A stretch of 10,453 nucleotides of DNA, taken from the NCBI GenBank assembly GCA_004151065.3, contig NWUY0305028249.1, positions 1 through 10,453 on the forward strand, read 5' to 3'. The stretch's first letter is position 1. The number at the start of each line of letters is the position of its first letter. Origin of the DNA: Larix sibirica. Lineage: Eukaryota; Streptophyta; Pinopsida; Pinales; Pinaceae. Position numbers and translations under genes: made by a program. The notes under the pieces were generated by a model that worked only from the letters and a program-made list of their open reading frames with translations, was not told the origin of the DNA and searched no databases. Shown here one piece after another: positions 1 through 7,629 of this stretch.

Positions 1-245
1 CACTTTTCAAATCAAAATTTGCATTTTTTTATTTGAAATTCACACTTTTTGAATTGAAATTCATAGTTTCATAATAAAAAACTGCAATTTTAGGGTTCAT
101 AAGTAGTCAAAAAACACACTATTCGAATAGAAAAACACACTTTTCAAAGCCAATATTGCCACTTTCAGAACCTAATTTTGCACTTTAGAAAGGTTGATAT
201 TGACACTTTCAAAGTCTAAATTCACACTTTCTTAGTCCAAAATTT
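1..245. repeat. Diverged tandem array of a 21-bp unit
   Basis: Units begin with CACTTT or a close variant and are mostly 21 bp: starts at 1, 22, 43 and 64, then a less clear stretch (85-137), then 138 (22 bp), 160 (21), 181 (23), 204 (21) and 225. A typical unit is cactttcaaagtctaaattc plus one base. Copies differ at many positions, so the array is old. It begins at or before the window edge. In the model given here it would lie in the R/U5 part of the copia LTR, but it could be a separate minisatellite. Confidence 0.7.
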
Positions 246-366
246 TCCTAATATGTCCAAATTTAATGAAATTGGCGTTTTATACAAATAACGAGCCAAG
301 TCAGCTTAAAGGACCGTTAATTGAAAACATTCAGGTTGGACCCATCGTAATGTTGTCCAACACCTG

Positions 367-375
367 TATATATAA
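367..375 (-). promoter_or_regulatory. TATA-like box of the putative LTR promoter
   Basis: The minus strand reads TTATATATA here, in a context (gtgctttacTTATATATAcagg) typical of a plant TATA box. Transcription would then start about 30 bp further left, near 335-345. Its place downstream of the repeat-bearing U3 fits an LTR promoter for the copia element. The core is nearly palindromic and the region is AT-rich, so a chance match cannot be excluded. Confidence 0.35.
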
Positions 376-555
376 GTAAAGCACCCTTCTCATTTGGGTA
401 TGAGAGGGAAGGTGAAAAAAATGATTTGAAAATGAATACAATCGTAAGGAGTAATGAAGATATGGAATATGTAATAATGAAAATTGGGGATTTTGAGGAG
501 ATCAACAACTAGTTGATTTGAAGTAGATATTTTCACATGTCGCAGTTGAAATAAG

Positions 556-750
556 TCACAGTTCTTAAAATAAAGGAGTGCATGCTCGTTGTATTGTGAA
601 TGAAGGAAGTTCAAAGTCACAGTTTCTATTATGAAGATAAAGGGGTGCATGGTCGTTGTACCGTGAACAAAGGAATTGTGAATTCGCAGTTGCTATTTTA
701 AAGATAAAGGGGTGCATGGTCACAATACTGTGAGATATAAATGAAGGGGG
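556..750. repeat. Three tandem copies of a 61-67 bp unit
   Basis: Copies run at 556-616 (61 bp), 617-683 (67 bp) and 684-750 (67 bp). Each opens with TCACAG or TCGCAG and carries ATAAAGGGGTGCATGGTC or a close variant (ATAAAGGAGTGCATGCTC in the first), followed by an A/T-rich segment ending in TGTGAA or TGTGAG. The second and third copies are the most alike. A partial TCGCAGTTG at 540-548 may be the remnant of a fourth. The short minus-strand open frames across this stretch simply translate the repeat. The position fits a U3 enhancer-like repeat in the copia LTR; function is inferred only from position. Confidence 0.8.
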
Positions 751-967
751 TGTAGAGTTGCAATGCTTGATCAAACATATTGACTAAAACAAATCTAAAA
801 TTAGTGTGACAAAACCAATAGGATTCAACCTACTGTTTTTTCTAGCACCAATTGGATGGAGGCACCAACCTACAGTGAGCCCCGAATCACATATTTTTCA
901 GACACCAATATGAAGAAATCACTGAATTCCCATGTTTTCCAAAAAGGAGGTTAAAAGTGTATTGTGT

Positions 968-998
968 AAATATTGATTCACCCCCCCTCTCAGTATTT
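968..998. repeat. Imperfect hairpin around a G7/C7 tract
   Basis: The arms are aaatattga (968-976) and tcagtattt (990-998). They pair at 8 of 9 positions, with a U-G wobble in a plus-strand transcript. They enclose a loop whose minus strand reads GAGGGGGGGTGAA. The minus-strand core CTGAGAGGGGGGGTGAATCA is a motif I remember from plant repeats, where it is also flanked by short complementary arms, but I cannot check that here. Confidence 0.5.
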
Positions 999-1064
999 CA
1001 ACACACATTTCCTTCTTAATCACAATGATGGTATTGACACCCGTGGGCTTTGTCATATCTATCA

Positions 1065-1074
1065 ATTTCCCACA
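1065..1074 (-). other. Probable polypurine tract of the copia element
   Basis: The minus strand reads TGTGGGAAAT immediately before the inferred LTR start. The polypurine tract primes plus-strand DNA synthesis in LTR retrotransposons, and a GTGGGAGA-like form next to TG is common in plant Ty1/copia elements. The call depends on the LTR call. The purine-rich AAGAAGGAAATG at about 1007-1018 is the alternative. Confidence 0.4.
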
Positions 1075-1123
1075 CATTGCAATGAAGATTTGAAAAGCCC
1101 TGAATTTAAGCTAATGAGGCACA
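1075..1123 (-). other. Distal part of the copia 3' untranslated region
   Basis: This short non-coding stretch lies between the candidate target-site duplication and the polypurine tract. In the nested model it was continuous with 7039-7130 before the LINE inserted, giving a copia 3' untranslated region of roughly 150 bp, a plausible length. No feature of its own is seen. Confidence 0.35.
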
Positions 1124-1132
1124 AGAGATAAC
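1124..1132. repeat. Candidate target-site duplication, LINE 3' side
   Basis: The plus strand reads AGAGATAAC, identical to 7030-7038. Flanks are also similar: minus strand GTTATCTCTTG here and GTTATCTCTATTG there. The pair brackets the LINE just outside its recognisable ends, as expected for target-primed reverse transcription. No clear poly(A) tract precedes it on the minus strand (the LINE ends TGTACATTTA), which weakens the call. Confidence 0.45.
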
Positions 1133-1247
1133 TAAATGTACAAGCCACCTCAATCTATAATGAATCCTCCTCGCCACCTTGTGTCATGATGTTTCTTTTT
1201 TCTCACACTTTTCATCCCACTTTAATGAGGAAGGGTCCCAGAGAAGC
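1133..1247 (-). other. LINE 3' untranslated region
   Basis: This lies between the inferred ORF2 stop (1248-1250) and the candidate target-site duplication. It is the 3' region that the element's own reverse transcriptase would recognise. No poly(A) or simple-repeat tail survives, so the end is set only by the duplication. Confidence 0.45.
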
Positions 1248-1690
1248 TTAGGGGATATGGGTCAGATGGGTGGCCCTCCCAATTTTATTTATCCATGGAC
1301 TTAGTGAACCCGCTAAGTTAGCTTATCTATCCACTTCCTTATTCTGACTTATTTTTACATGATAGGATTTGAAAGATACAAATTCTCTATTCTTCAATAA
1401 ATTCTTTCCATTAGCAATGTTTAGATACAGTTCATTAAGGGTGCTTTTTCGGAAAAGAAAATGGTTAAATTTTTTTGAGTCCCCTATTACAATACGTTTC
1501 TTATATCCTTTTTCAACTATTGACTCAACTCCCTTCCAAAGGGCCAAAATTCATGCCTAATTATTTCTAGCTATGCCAATCCCCCACACATACTTTATTT
1601 TATGTGATTCCTTGGGGTCATATAGCACCCCCCCAACCTTCCACCCTGGGTTACCTTTTGAGGCCCCATTTAAGAATAAAATACTATGAT
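1248..1690 (-). pseudogene. LINE RNase H domain, catalytic residues lost
   Basis: This is a type I RNase H that in plant L1 elements removes RNA from RNA-DNA hybrids. The first motif reads LNGASKGNPGWKVGGVLYDP, in which the usual catalytic Asp of DGA is Asn (codon at 1668-1670). Further on, ARNN-stop-A-stop-ILALWKG replaces the usual EAE segment, so the catalytic Glu codon region now holds two stop codons (TAG and TGA near 1551-1562). The third acidic motif survives as RIVIGDSK (Asp codon 1479-1481). The C-terminal NKEVDR-stop-ANLAGSL matches the usual EADRLAN, with one more stop. All these pieces lie in a single frame, so nonsense and missense changes rather than indels killed this part. Confidence 0.88.
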
Positions 1691-2119
1691 GCTTGTTTTG
1701 AATCCATTGTTGGAAATTGATGTCTGCCATTCTTAGATCCCATTCATTGGATGAAGGCCAACTTCGAGATCTTGCCCCTTGAGTAGGTTCAGGGTTTAAA
1801 ATTGTACCCATCCAATTCCTCTCCTATATCTCCATAGTTTTTTTGACCTACTTGTACTTTCCTTTTTTCCTTATAGATTCAGTCATCGAACTCCAAGCTT
1901 GAATTGCTACCTGTCTTGAGCTAATTTCTTCTCCCATGAAGACCAACAAGTTTCTAACCAACTAAATATTCCAAATTATAAAAAAAGGAAGGGTCTCCAT
2001 ACTATTGTAAGAAGAGGTTTGTTGTCAAAACTTCAAGGATATTTTTTATGCCATAGAAGGAACATTTCTCTACAACTAGAGGGCGTAATAGGATTATCCA
2101 ACATACCTGCCTGTGTATA

Positions 2120-2200
2120 CCACCAAACTTCCATGGAAAAGGGGCATTCAATAAAAAGGTCATGACTATTTTCCTCATTTGTTTTACACAAATGACATCT
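2120..2200 (-). pseudogene. LINE zf-RVT zinc-binding segment, motif intact
   Basis: The minus strand reads RCHLCKTNEENSHDLFIECP followed by FSMEVWW, all in one frame without a stop. This matches the zf-RVT pattern of plant L1 ORF2 (C-x-x-C, then HxLF with a Cys about 14 residues after the second Cys, then W). The usual order is DHLF; here H and D appear swapped (HDLF). Upstream (about 2210-2650) weaker family-like sequence, such as a KGGEYSVKEGYK segment, is readable in broken frames. Confidence 0.75.
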
Positions 2201-3199
2201 TAAAGGACCATGGAATACTCATATCTTTAAATTGTCTTAGGTTAGAATTCTACCATGTGCGTAAATCCAAGCAAAGGTATTTACTTTCGATATTTCCTCA
2301 CCGTTCCATATTACCTTCCATATGGCTGATATGGGAAGGGTTATTCTTTCTTGGAGTTGTGTTTTGTAACCTTCCTTGACTGAGTACTCACCACCTTTCA
2401 GTTTTCATCCTCTTACCTCTTTGGATGGTTTTTTTGTAGGATCTTTCCCTCTGAGATTTTCTATTAGCTTGATCCATTGATCGTTTAGGTCAAAGGGAAG
2501 TTGCTCCAGTCTCCATTATTTCCACGTGTCTTTGTCATCCTAGAATGAAATTCCATATAGTGTAGATATCTCATTTTCATTCATCCATTTCTTTAATGAA
2601 CCTAATTCCACTTCAAATTTGATTACTGGTTGTCCTGCCATTCGATCTTTCCAAATTTTAATTTTTTCCCATTCCATGGGACCCATGATAGGCATTATTG
2701 GATTAGAGATAAAGCATATTTACATAGCATCCAAATCAGGATCAGGGCACCATTCTCGGTCCCTGATTAAGACTCCTTAATCAGTTTCTGAAAAGACATT
2801 TCTTTAAAATGACTGCTTTCCACCAAGCTTGTTTCCCAAAAATTAGTCTATAAATATTTTTGGATCCTAGGGCTCTATTCATTAGGCCTGGCTCTCTAGT
2901 TGATGTTCCTCCTTGATCCATTGGCATTGTTTCCATTCACCATTTAATAAGATAATTTTTTTTCAAATTAGATTTACCTTGTTTCCAAAGAAAATTGAGC
3001 AAAAGGGTACTCATTTGTTGCAATATTCTTGAAGGTTCCATTAAAGCTGAGCTTTGAAAGTTAGGGACCAGTGAAAGAACATATTTTAAGATAACAATCC
3101 TTCGTATTGGGTTTAACTAGTGAGTTCCACATTGCTCCATTTTGTTCTTAATTTTTTCTAAAATGGGAGACCAATCTTCACTTTTTGGCTTTCCTTGGA

Positions 3200-4110
3200 A
3201 AATTGGGATCCCTAAGTACTTGAAGGAGTTCCAATTTGATGGGATTTTGAATTGAAGGGAGCTCACAATTGTCCTTATCCTTCTAAAAGGCATATTCCAA
3301 TTTTAAATACTGCATTGATATTTGTTTACCAAACCTCTTGAGGCGTCCAAGTAAGTGTTTACAATTTTACTAAATCGTTTGACTGTAAATGAAGAAGCCT
3401 CTCCCAAAAGAAGGGTGTCATCTGCAAATTGAGATTGGTTCAATTCCTTAACTCCTTTAAGCATAGTTATCCTAGGAAGAATCCCAGAGACTCTTTCTTC
3501 TTCTAGTTTTCTTCTCATGGAGTCATCCATAATGGTATACAAAAGGGGAGAGAGAGGGATTCCTTGACGCAGACCTCTTGATCTCTTAAAGAAGGTTGTA
3601 GGACGACCATTAACTAGACGAGCAATCCAAGGTCCCCCTACGTAAGCTTTAATCCATGAAATAAAACACTAAGAATCCAATTTTTTTGAGAATGGATAAT
3701 AAAAAAGAATGGTGTACTTGATCAAAAGCATTTTATATATCCCATTTGATTACCAATCCACTCTCCTAATTCCTTTGCTTGCTCAAATGTATTTCTTCTT
3801 GAAATAGAAGAATGTTATCGATGATTTGTCATTTCGTTATGAAGCCTCGTTGGTTTTATGAGATTATAGATGGGATAAGGGTTTTTAATCTATTGTCAAT
3901 TATTTTGGATAGAATTTTGTAAGTGGAGTTACAAAGGGAGATAGGTCGAAATATAACAAATGAAGACTTGTTTTTATCGTTGGGTATCAAGGAAATACAT
4001 GAGGAGTTTCTCTTGGATCCACTGATCCATTCTACATATGTATGTTTTAACTGTTTCGCAACAGTGTTTAAAAAAATCAATTGAGAAACCATCGGGCCTA
4101 AGAGATTTGT
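3200..4110 (-). pseudogene. LINE reverse transcriptase domain, FADD motif intact
   Basis: The domain copies element RNA into DNA at the nicked target. Readable in order on the minus strand are PDGFSIDFFKHC (about 4060-4095), ISLIPNDKN followed by FRPISLCNSTYKILSKII (open stretch 3856-4092, a classic L1 RT motif), a motif-A remnant WDI-stop-NAFDQVHHSFLL (near 3730), then RGLRQGIPLSPLLY just before 3542. The catalytic FADD is at 3417-3428 and is intact, followed by TLLLGEAS. After 3303 the frame continues past a stop to FKYLGIPIFQGKP near 3190-3230. The domain is split over at least three frames with in-frame stops, so it is inactive despite the intact FADD. Confidence 0.92.
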
Positions 4111-4722
4111 CGGATTCTAAACCCATATTTCCTCTTGTACCTTGGATTATTTGATTCTTTCTGTTGGCCTATTATTGTCTTCATCCTTTATTAGAGAATG
4201 AATATTTTGAAGCATCTTAGGGATGCTTGATGAATATTCCTCATATTCCTCCATGAGAAGAGATTAAAAGTGAGAGAAGGACTCTTTTTTAATATCATCA
4301 TATCTTGTTATCATATCCCCATTAGCATTCTTTATTTATTTTACATTATTTGGTTTCCTTCTAGCTTTATCTGGCATATGAAATAAGGTCATGTTTTTAT
4401 CCCCTACCTTCAGCTACAAGATCCTCGATTTTAATCTCCAATTTAATTCCTCATTTCTGTATGCTTTGTAGATTTTCTAATTGATTTCTTTTTTCTGAGT
4501 TAAATGCAGTTTACTTACCTCTTCCTATTCCATTTTTTGTTGAAGAGTTTCTAGTTTAGATTGCATAAATTTTCTTTCCTCTGTGGGTTCTTTGTATTTA
4601 TTATTCGCCCATTGTTTTAACTTAGATTTGACCACTTCTAGATTGATTTCCGGAAAAAAACTTGGAGATCCTTATTTGTGTTGAGACCAAACCTTTTTAA
4701 CTAGATCTACTGCTTCTAGAAC

Positions 4723-5483
4723 CTACACCCACAATGGGTTAAATATGAAGGGAAGTGAACCATAATTAGCTAACTCCTCCAAGACTAGAATTATGGATTT
4801 GTGGTCCAATGAGGATGAGGAAATGATGCTTGATATAATATCAATTTCTTCTTTAAAAAAGTCATTGTTAACTAGAAATATTTCCAAGCGAGCTACTATG
4901 TAACCTTTTCCCAATATTTTTTTGGAGTAGGTGTATTTCCATTTTTTTGGTAAGATCTCTAACAGGTCCATTCCAAGATAAAATCTTCCACTTTTTCTCT
5001 AACCGGGTCTCTTATTACACTACCCCCTATTTTCTCTGACTAAGAGAGAGTAACATTAGATCCCCAACTATTATGCATCTACTTGTTTATATTTCTCTCT
5101 TCATTTCTCCTAAAGTGTTCCAACAAACTTGTTTTTCCACATGATGCAGTGGAACATGTACATTAAAAAAATTGAAAGTCTTTCTCGTGGTTTTGTTTAC
5201 TAATTATGTGTATATCCAATTTTTTGTTGTTTTGGTCCTCCTTTCTTCAAGATCCTAATCATACCAAATAGTAGAAATAGCCCTTAGAGGCTCCTCTAGA
5301 GCTTACTGCTACTAGTTTGCTTCTATTCCAAATTTGATTTCTTATTTTTACCATATCTAGTTCCAAGAGTTTTGTCTCCTAAATGAGAAGAACATGAGTT
5401 TTTTTAGATGTAATGATATCCTTGAATTCTTTCATTTTAAACTTGTTTCCCAGGACTCTACAATTCCAAGAGACCACTTTCAT
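4723..5483 (-). pseudogene. LINE endonuclease domain (AP-endonuclease/EEP fold), broken
   Basis: The N-terminal domain of ORF2 would nick the DNA target. The start reads MKVVSWNCRVLGNKFKMKEF, with WNC and a near-normal LGN. The conserved QETK is now stop-ETK (near 5370-5385), so the Gln codon became TAG. A frameshift follows SSRGAS near 5295. The GDLN motif, near 5055-5075, is broken by an apparent one-base deletion (GGGGATCTAATG where GGGGATCTAAATG is expected). The C-terminal SDHKP-type motif survives as SLDHKSI within the open stretch 4723-4971, followed by LPFIFNPLW, typical of the end of this domain in plant L1 elements. The changes to several catalytic motifs mean the domain is dead. 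Confidence 0.85.
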
Positions 5484-5484
5484 T

Positions 5485-6996
5485 ATTTACCTGTGCTGGA
5501 TTTTGGGCCTCCTCCGCACTGGCTTCCTCCAATTATTTTTGAAGGATTTTTCCTAGAGGAAGACAGAGATTGTTCTATAGTTGACTATTTTCCCATCATT
5601 TGTTTTGATCCACTTGTTCTCTTATTTCCCTTATTGATATTCTTCTTAATTTTCTTGTTTGGATTATTCTTCGCCATCCTCTTCTTGATCACTTGAAAGC
5701 TGCAGAGACTGCTTTCTTATTAGGACCCCTGTTACCATATCTTGAGAAACTAACACATCCTCTAGGGAACCAACAGGTTCATGATCTGAGTGGACTAGAG
5801 TTTCTTGGGTTCTAGAAGGGGATATAAATTAAGGGACTCATAGAGGGAAGGTCAACCTCGGGGGGTGATGGAGGGGGATACGAATTCTACAAATTTTAGT
5901 TGGACTTGATTCACTTGGGGGAAAGAGAGGTCTGGAAGGTTTTTTAGAAGTTCAAGTCCCTTAGAGGGGGTTTTATACTAGGAAATATTTTGTAATCTGT
6001 TAGAGGGTATGTCCTTTGGGATAAGAATTGGGATTGGTGTAGGAGCTTTTAGGTGAGTATCAAGGGCCACCGAAGAGACTAAAGGAGGGTTTGAAGGGCC
6101 TACTGTTGATGATCCCACTACTGTTGATGATCCTGCTACTGCTGAAGATGTTCCATCTTTCTTGGTTTGTGGAATTTTTTTGTTCACCATTTTTATTTTG
6201 AATTCCTACCAAGTTGCATCATTGGTTTGTGTTACTGCTAGTTGTCATGGGTTTCTCTTGCAGTATTTGATTAAGTGTCCATATTCATGACAAGCATTTA
6301 ATTTAAACAAGAGTTGCTCATAATCCAATTTATGAATATGATTCCTGTTATCTAATTTTAGAATAATGGATTCAAGGAGTCCCTTTTCCAGATCCACCTC
6401 TACACAAATTTTAGCACAGGAAAACATGTTTGATTTTGGATCCACTATATCTAGGTGTTTCCCCAGCTTGCTTCAAATTTTTGTAAGAGCATCTAGACCG
6501 CAGAAATGAAGTGACAGATGGGGGAGGTGAAACCAAACAAGAATGAAAGAGGGCACATCAAGTTCTTGGTTAAATTCCATATTCCATCGATTCAAATACA
6601 TTGCATGGATGCTAAAAAAAATGGGGCTCGACTAAAGAGAAGCTCTATGTTGCCTTTGGATTGAAAGAGGAAAGTGTGATATCCTCTTCCATAGAAGTAA
6701 TGTATCATTCTACCCTTGATGAAAACGTGCCACTTATTTGGTATAAAATTTTCCATTGAACAGGGGGAAGGCCACATACTTGAAAATGTTCCGATAAGGT
6801 CGTGATCACTAAGAGTTAAATCCATTTGACGAGAAGGAGCAACTGGGATATCCACCCCATGGATGTCATCAAGCTTTTTCAAAATTTTTGGGTGAGGGGG
6901 ATTATAGGACAAGGAGGTGATGGAGGCGATTAGAGAGCAAAAGACCAACTCATCCAGAACAGGTTGGGTACGTTGGTGAGAGGAGGGTGCCACCAT
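5485..6996 (-). pseudogene. LINE ORF1 (DUF4283-like domain, zinc knuckle), broken
   Basis: ORF1 proteins of plant L1 elements bind the element RNA and form the RNP. The start ATG (6994-6996) opens MVAPSSHQRTQPVLDEL, and the first frame runs open for 134 codons to 6592, including NKWHVFIKGRMIHYFYGRGY, typical of DUF4283 proteins. A frameshift just before 6592 moves the domain on into LNRWNMEF and FILVWFHLPHL. The zinc knuckle lies in 6245-6445: C-x4-H-x4-C is present (CHEYGHLIKYC, 6260-6292), but the first Cys is Leu, so the CCHC is incomplete. A Ser/Thr/Pro-rich linker with a 6-residue repeat follows (5978-6190), then an acidic/basic tail that runs into the ORF2 start. The end is approximate because the frame is lost; length (about 500 codons) is normal. 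Confidence 0.82.
6100..6153 (-). repeat. Three 18-bp tandem repeats inside the LINE ORF1 linker
   Basis: Units at 6100-6117, 6118-6135 and 6136-6153 (plus strand ctactgttgatgatccca and variants) encode a 6-residue repeat on the minus strand (SSAVAG, SSTVVG, SSTVGP). The first two units differ at two positions; the third is more diverged. The unit keeps the reading frame, so it probably arose while ORF1 was still coding. Confidence 0.8.
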
Positions 6997-7025
6997 GATG
7001 ACTAGGAAAACAAGCTAGGGTTTAC
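6997..7025 (-). other. Short LINE 5' leader
   Basis: The minus strand reads AAACCCTAGCTTGTTTTCCT and a few more bases before the ORF1 ATG. AAACCCTAGC-type sequence is common near plant 5' leaders. Beyond it sequence resembles the copia 3' untranslated region. The leader is only about 29 bp if the target-site duplication at 7030-7038 is real, so the element may be slightly 5'-truncated. Confidence 0.4.
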
Positions 7026-7029
7026 CAAT

Positions 7030-7038
7030 AGAGATAAC
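7030..7038. repeat. Candidate target-site duplication, LINE 5' side
   Basis: AGAGATAAC is identical to 1124-1132 and lies just outside the LINE leader. Together the two copies bracket the LINE. A 9-bp match between two short flanks is unlikely by chance (of order 1 percent for about 50-bp flanks), but it is not decisive. Confidence 0.45.
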
Positions 7039-7130
7039 CAGTGCGATCCTTTTATGACTTGAGTGTATGTTTAAATTGTAGACATCTTCTCAAAATAGGA
7101 TAATGTTGAGAAGCCTACACAACAAGATTT
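7039..7130 (-). other. Proximal part of the copia 3' untranslated region
   Basis: This lies between the likely pol stop codon (TAA at 7131-7133) and the LINE insertion point. It contains an 8-bp inverted repeat, CTTCTCAA/TTGAGAAG (7086-7093 and 7106-7113), which is within chance expectation. No coding sequence is recognised. Confidence 0.4.
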
Positions 7131-7625
7131 TTAGTGAAAGTATCCTTCACTACCAAGTAATCTCACAACTTTATGAACTTCCGAGTCTATGAAGGAATTG
7201 ATAAAGATGTCTAAATTTTTCTGTGGATAGACAGTATTGTAGATCAATGATCTAATCATGAATCATCCCCTAATTAAATTTATGTGAATCCTGATGTGTT
7301 TAGTCCTTTGTCGTTGAACTGGTTCTTTGGTAAGATGGATAGTACTTTAATTGTCACAAAATAATATGTTCAGATGGTGATATTGAATACCAAAATCTAT
7401 GAGTATATGATGCAACTAATTGGTTTCTGTTGTTGCATTCACTACACCTATGTAATTTACCTCTACTATCAATAAAGCAATGTATGATTGCTTCTTACTT
7501 GACCAAAAAATAGGCCTTCACCCAAAATTGAAAACATAACCAAAAGTGGACTTGTGATCAATGCCATCACCAACCCAATCAAAATATATGTAGCCAACTA
7601 TATCAAGAGACTACTGCATAATGCA
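7131..7625 (-). pseudogene. Copia RNase H domain and pol C-terminus, broken
   Basis: In one frame from about 7610 the minus strand reads LDIVGYIYFDWVGD, KSTFGYVFNFG, WSSKKQSYIAL, a VEVNY form of the usual TEAEY, then LFCDN-stop-STIHLTKEPV and RTKHIRIHINLIR. These are the canonical Ty1/copia RNase H motifs in order. The end reads DLQYC and, after a frameshift, a degraded ADIFTK-type tail (LDIFINS), with stop TAA at 7131-7133. Stops replace the Ser of FGSRP and the Gln of CDNQS. Confidence 0.9.
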
Positions 7626-7629
7626 TCCC

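Larger units (their letters stand above)
1..1064 (-). mobile_element. Probable Ty1/copia 3' LTR, partial (runs off the window)
   Basis: Read on the minus strand, position 1064 begins TGATAG and is directly preceded by a purine-rich tract (TGTGGGAAAT). This is the arrangement expected at the start of a copia 3' LTR, where GTGGGAGAT followed by TGTTG is common. The next bases (GATATGACAAAGCCCA) resemble many plant copia LTR starts from general memory. Downstream come an internal tandem repeat, a TATA-like box and a second repeat array, fitting a U3-R-U5 layout with a long repeat-bearing U3 of about 690 bp. The terminal CA and the outer target duplication lie outside the window, and the matching 5' LTR is not visible, so the call cannot be confirmed by LTR-LTR comparison. 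A different start at about 1003 (TGTTGAAATAC after AAGAAGGAAATG) is possible. No coding sequence is seen here. Confidence 0.5.
1248..5483 (-). pseudogene. LINE ORF2 polyprotein (EN-RT-zf-RVT-RNase H), broken
   Basis: ORF2 normally nicks target DNA and copies the element RNA into it. The start is taken at ATG 5481-5483, which opens the endonuclease motif MKVVSWNC. Domains in order are endonuclease (about 4723-5483), reverse transcriptase (about 3200-4110), the thumb/connection region (about 2210-3200), zf-RVT (2120-2200) and RNase H (about 1248-1690). The span equals about 1,410 codons, normal for plant L1 ORF2. Between endonuclease and reverse transcriptase (4110-4722) family-like sequence is still readable in shifting frames (for example PDGF at about 4090). 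Many frameshifts and stop codons are spread along the whole length, so it cannot encode a working protein. The probable stop TAA is at 1248-1250, in the RNase H frame after one internal stop at about 1330. Confidence 0.87.
1133..7025 (-). mobile_element. L1-type plant LINE, nearly full length, decayed
   Basis: This is a non-LTR retrotransposon of about 5.9 kb on the minus strand. In order it has a short leader containing AAACCCTAGC, ORF1 (DUF4283-like domain, zinc knuckle, low-complexity tail), ORF2 (AP-type endonuclease, reverse transcriptase, zf-RVT, RNase H) and a 3' UTR. The order and length match a complete plant L1-clade element with an RNase H domain. All domains are recognisable, but the reading frame is broken many times by frameshifts and stop codons, so it is not autonomous. 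It lies between copia pol and the putative copia 3' LTR, flanked by a 9-bp direct repeat, implying insertion into the copia element. The exact 5' and 3' ends are uncertain by tens of bases. Confidence 0.88.

Noticed and set aside
1-750. CRISPR-like array of short repeats
   Set aside because: The 21-bp and 61-67 bp units are contiguous tandem repeats without unique spacers, in DNA that is clearly plant retrotransposon sequence.
390-774. Two overlapping minus-strand open frames with similar MHPFIF starts
   Set aside because: The similarity comes from the 61-67 bp tandem repeat, not from a duplicated gene; no protein motif is seen.
1003-1018. Alternative LTR start TGTTGAAATAC preceded by purine-rich AAGAAGGAAATG
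   Set aside because: Possible, but the tract at 1065-1074 followed by TGATAGATATGACAAAGCCC looks more like usual plant copia LTR starts. Kept only as an alternative.
5394-5696. 100-codon plus-strand open frame with a hydrophobic tail resembling a membrane segment
   Set aside because: It lies antisense to the LINE ORF1/ORF2 junction, where the minus strand has clear family motifs. The hydrophobic run comes from A/G-rich coding on the other strand.
7086-7113. 8-bp inverted repeat with a 12-base loop after the copia pol stop
   Set aside because: Within chance expectation and without any supporting context.
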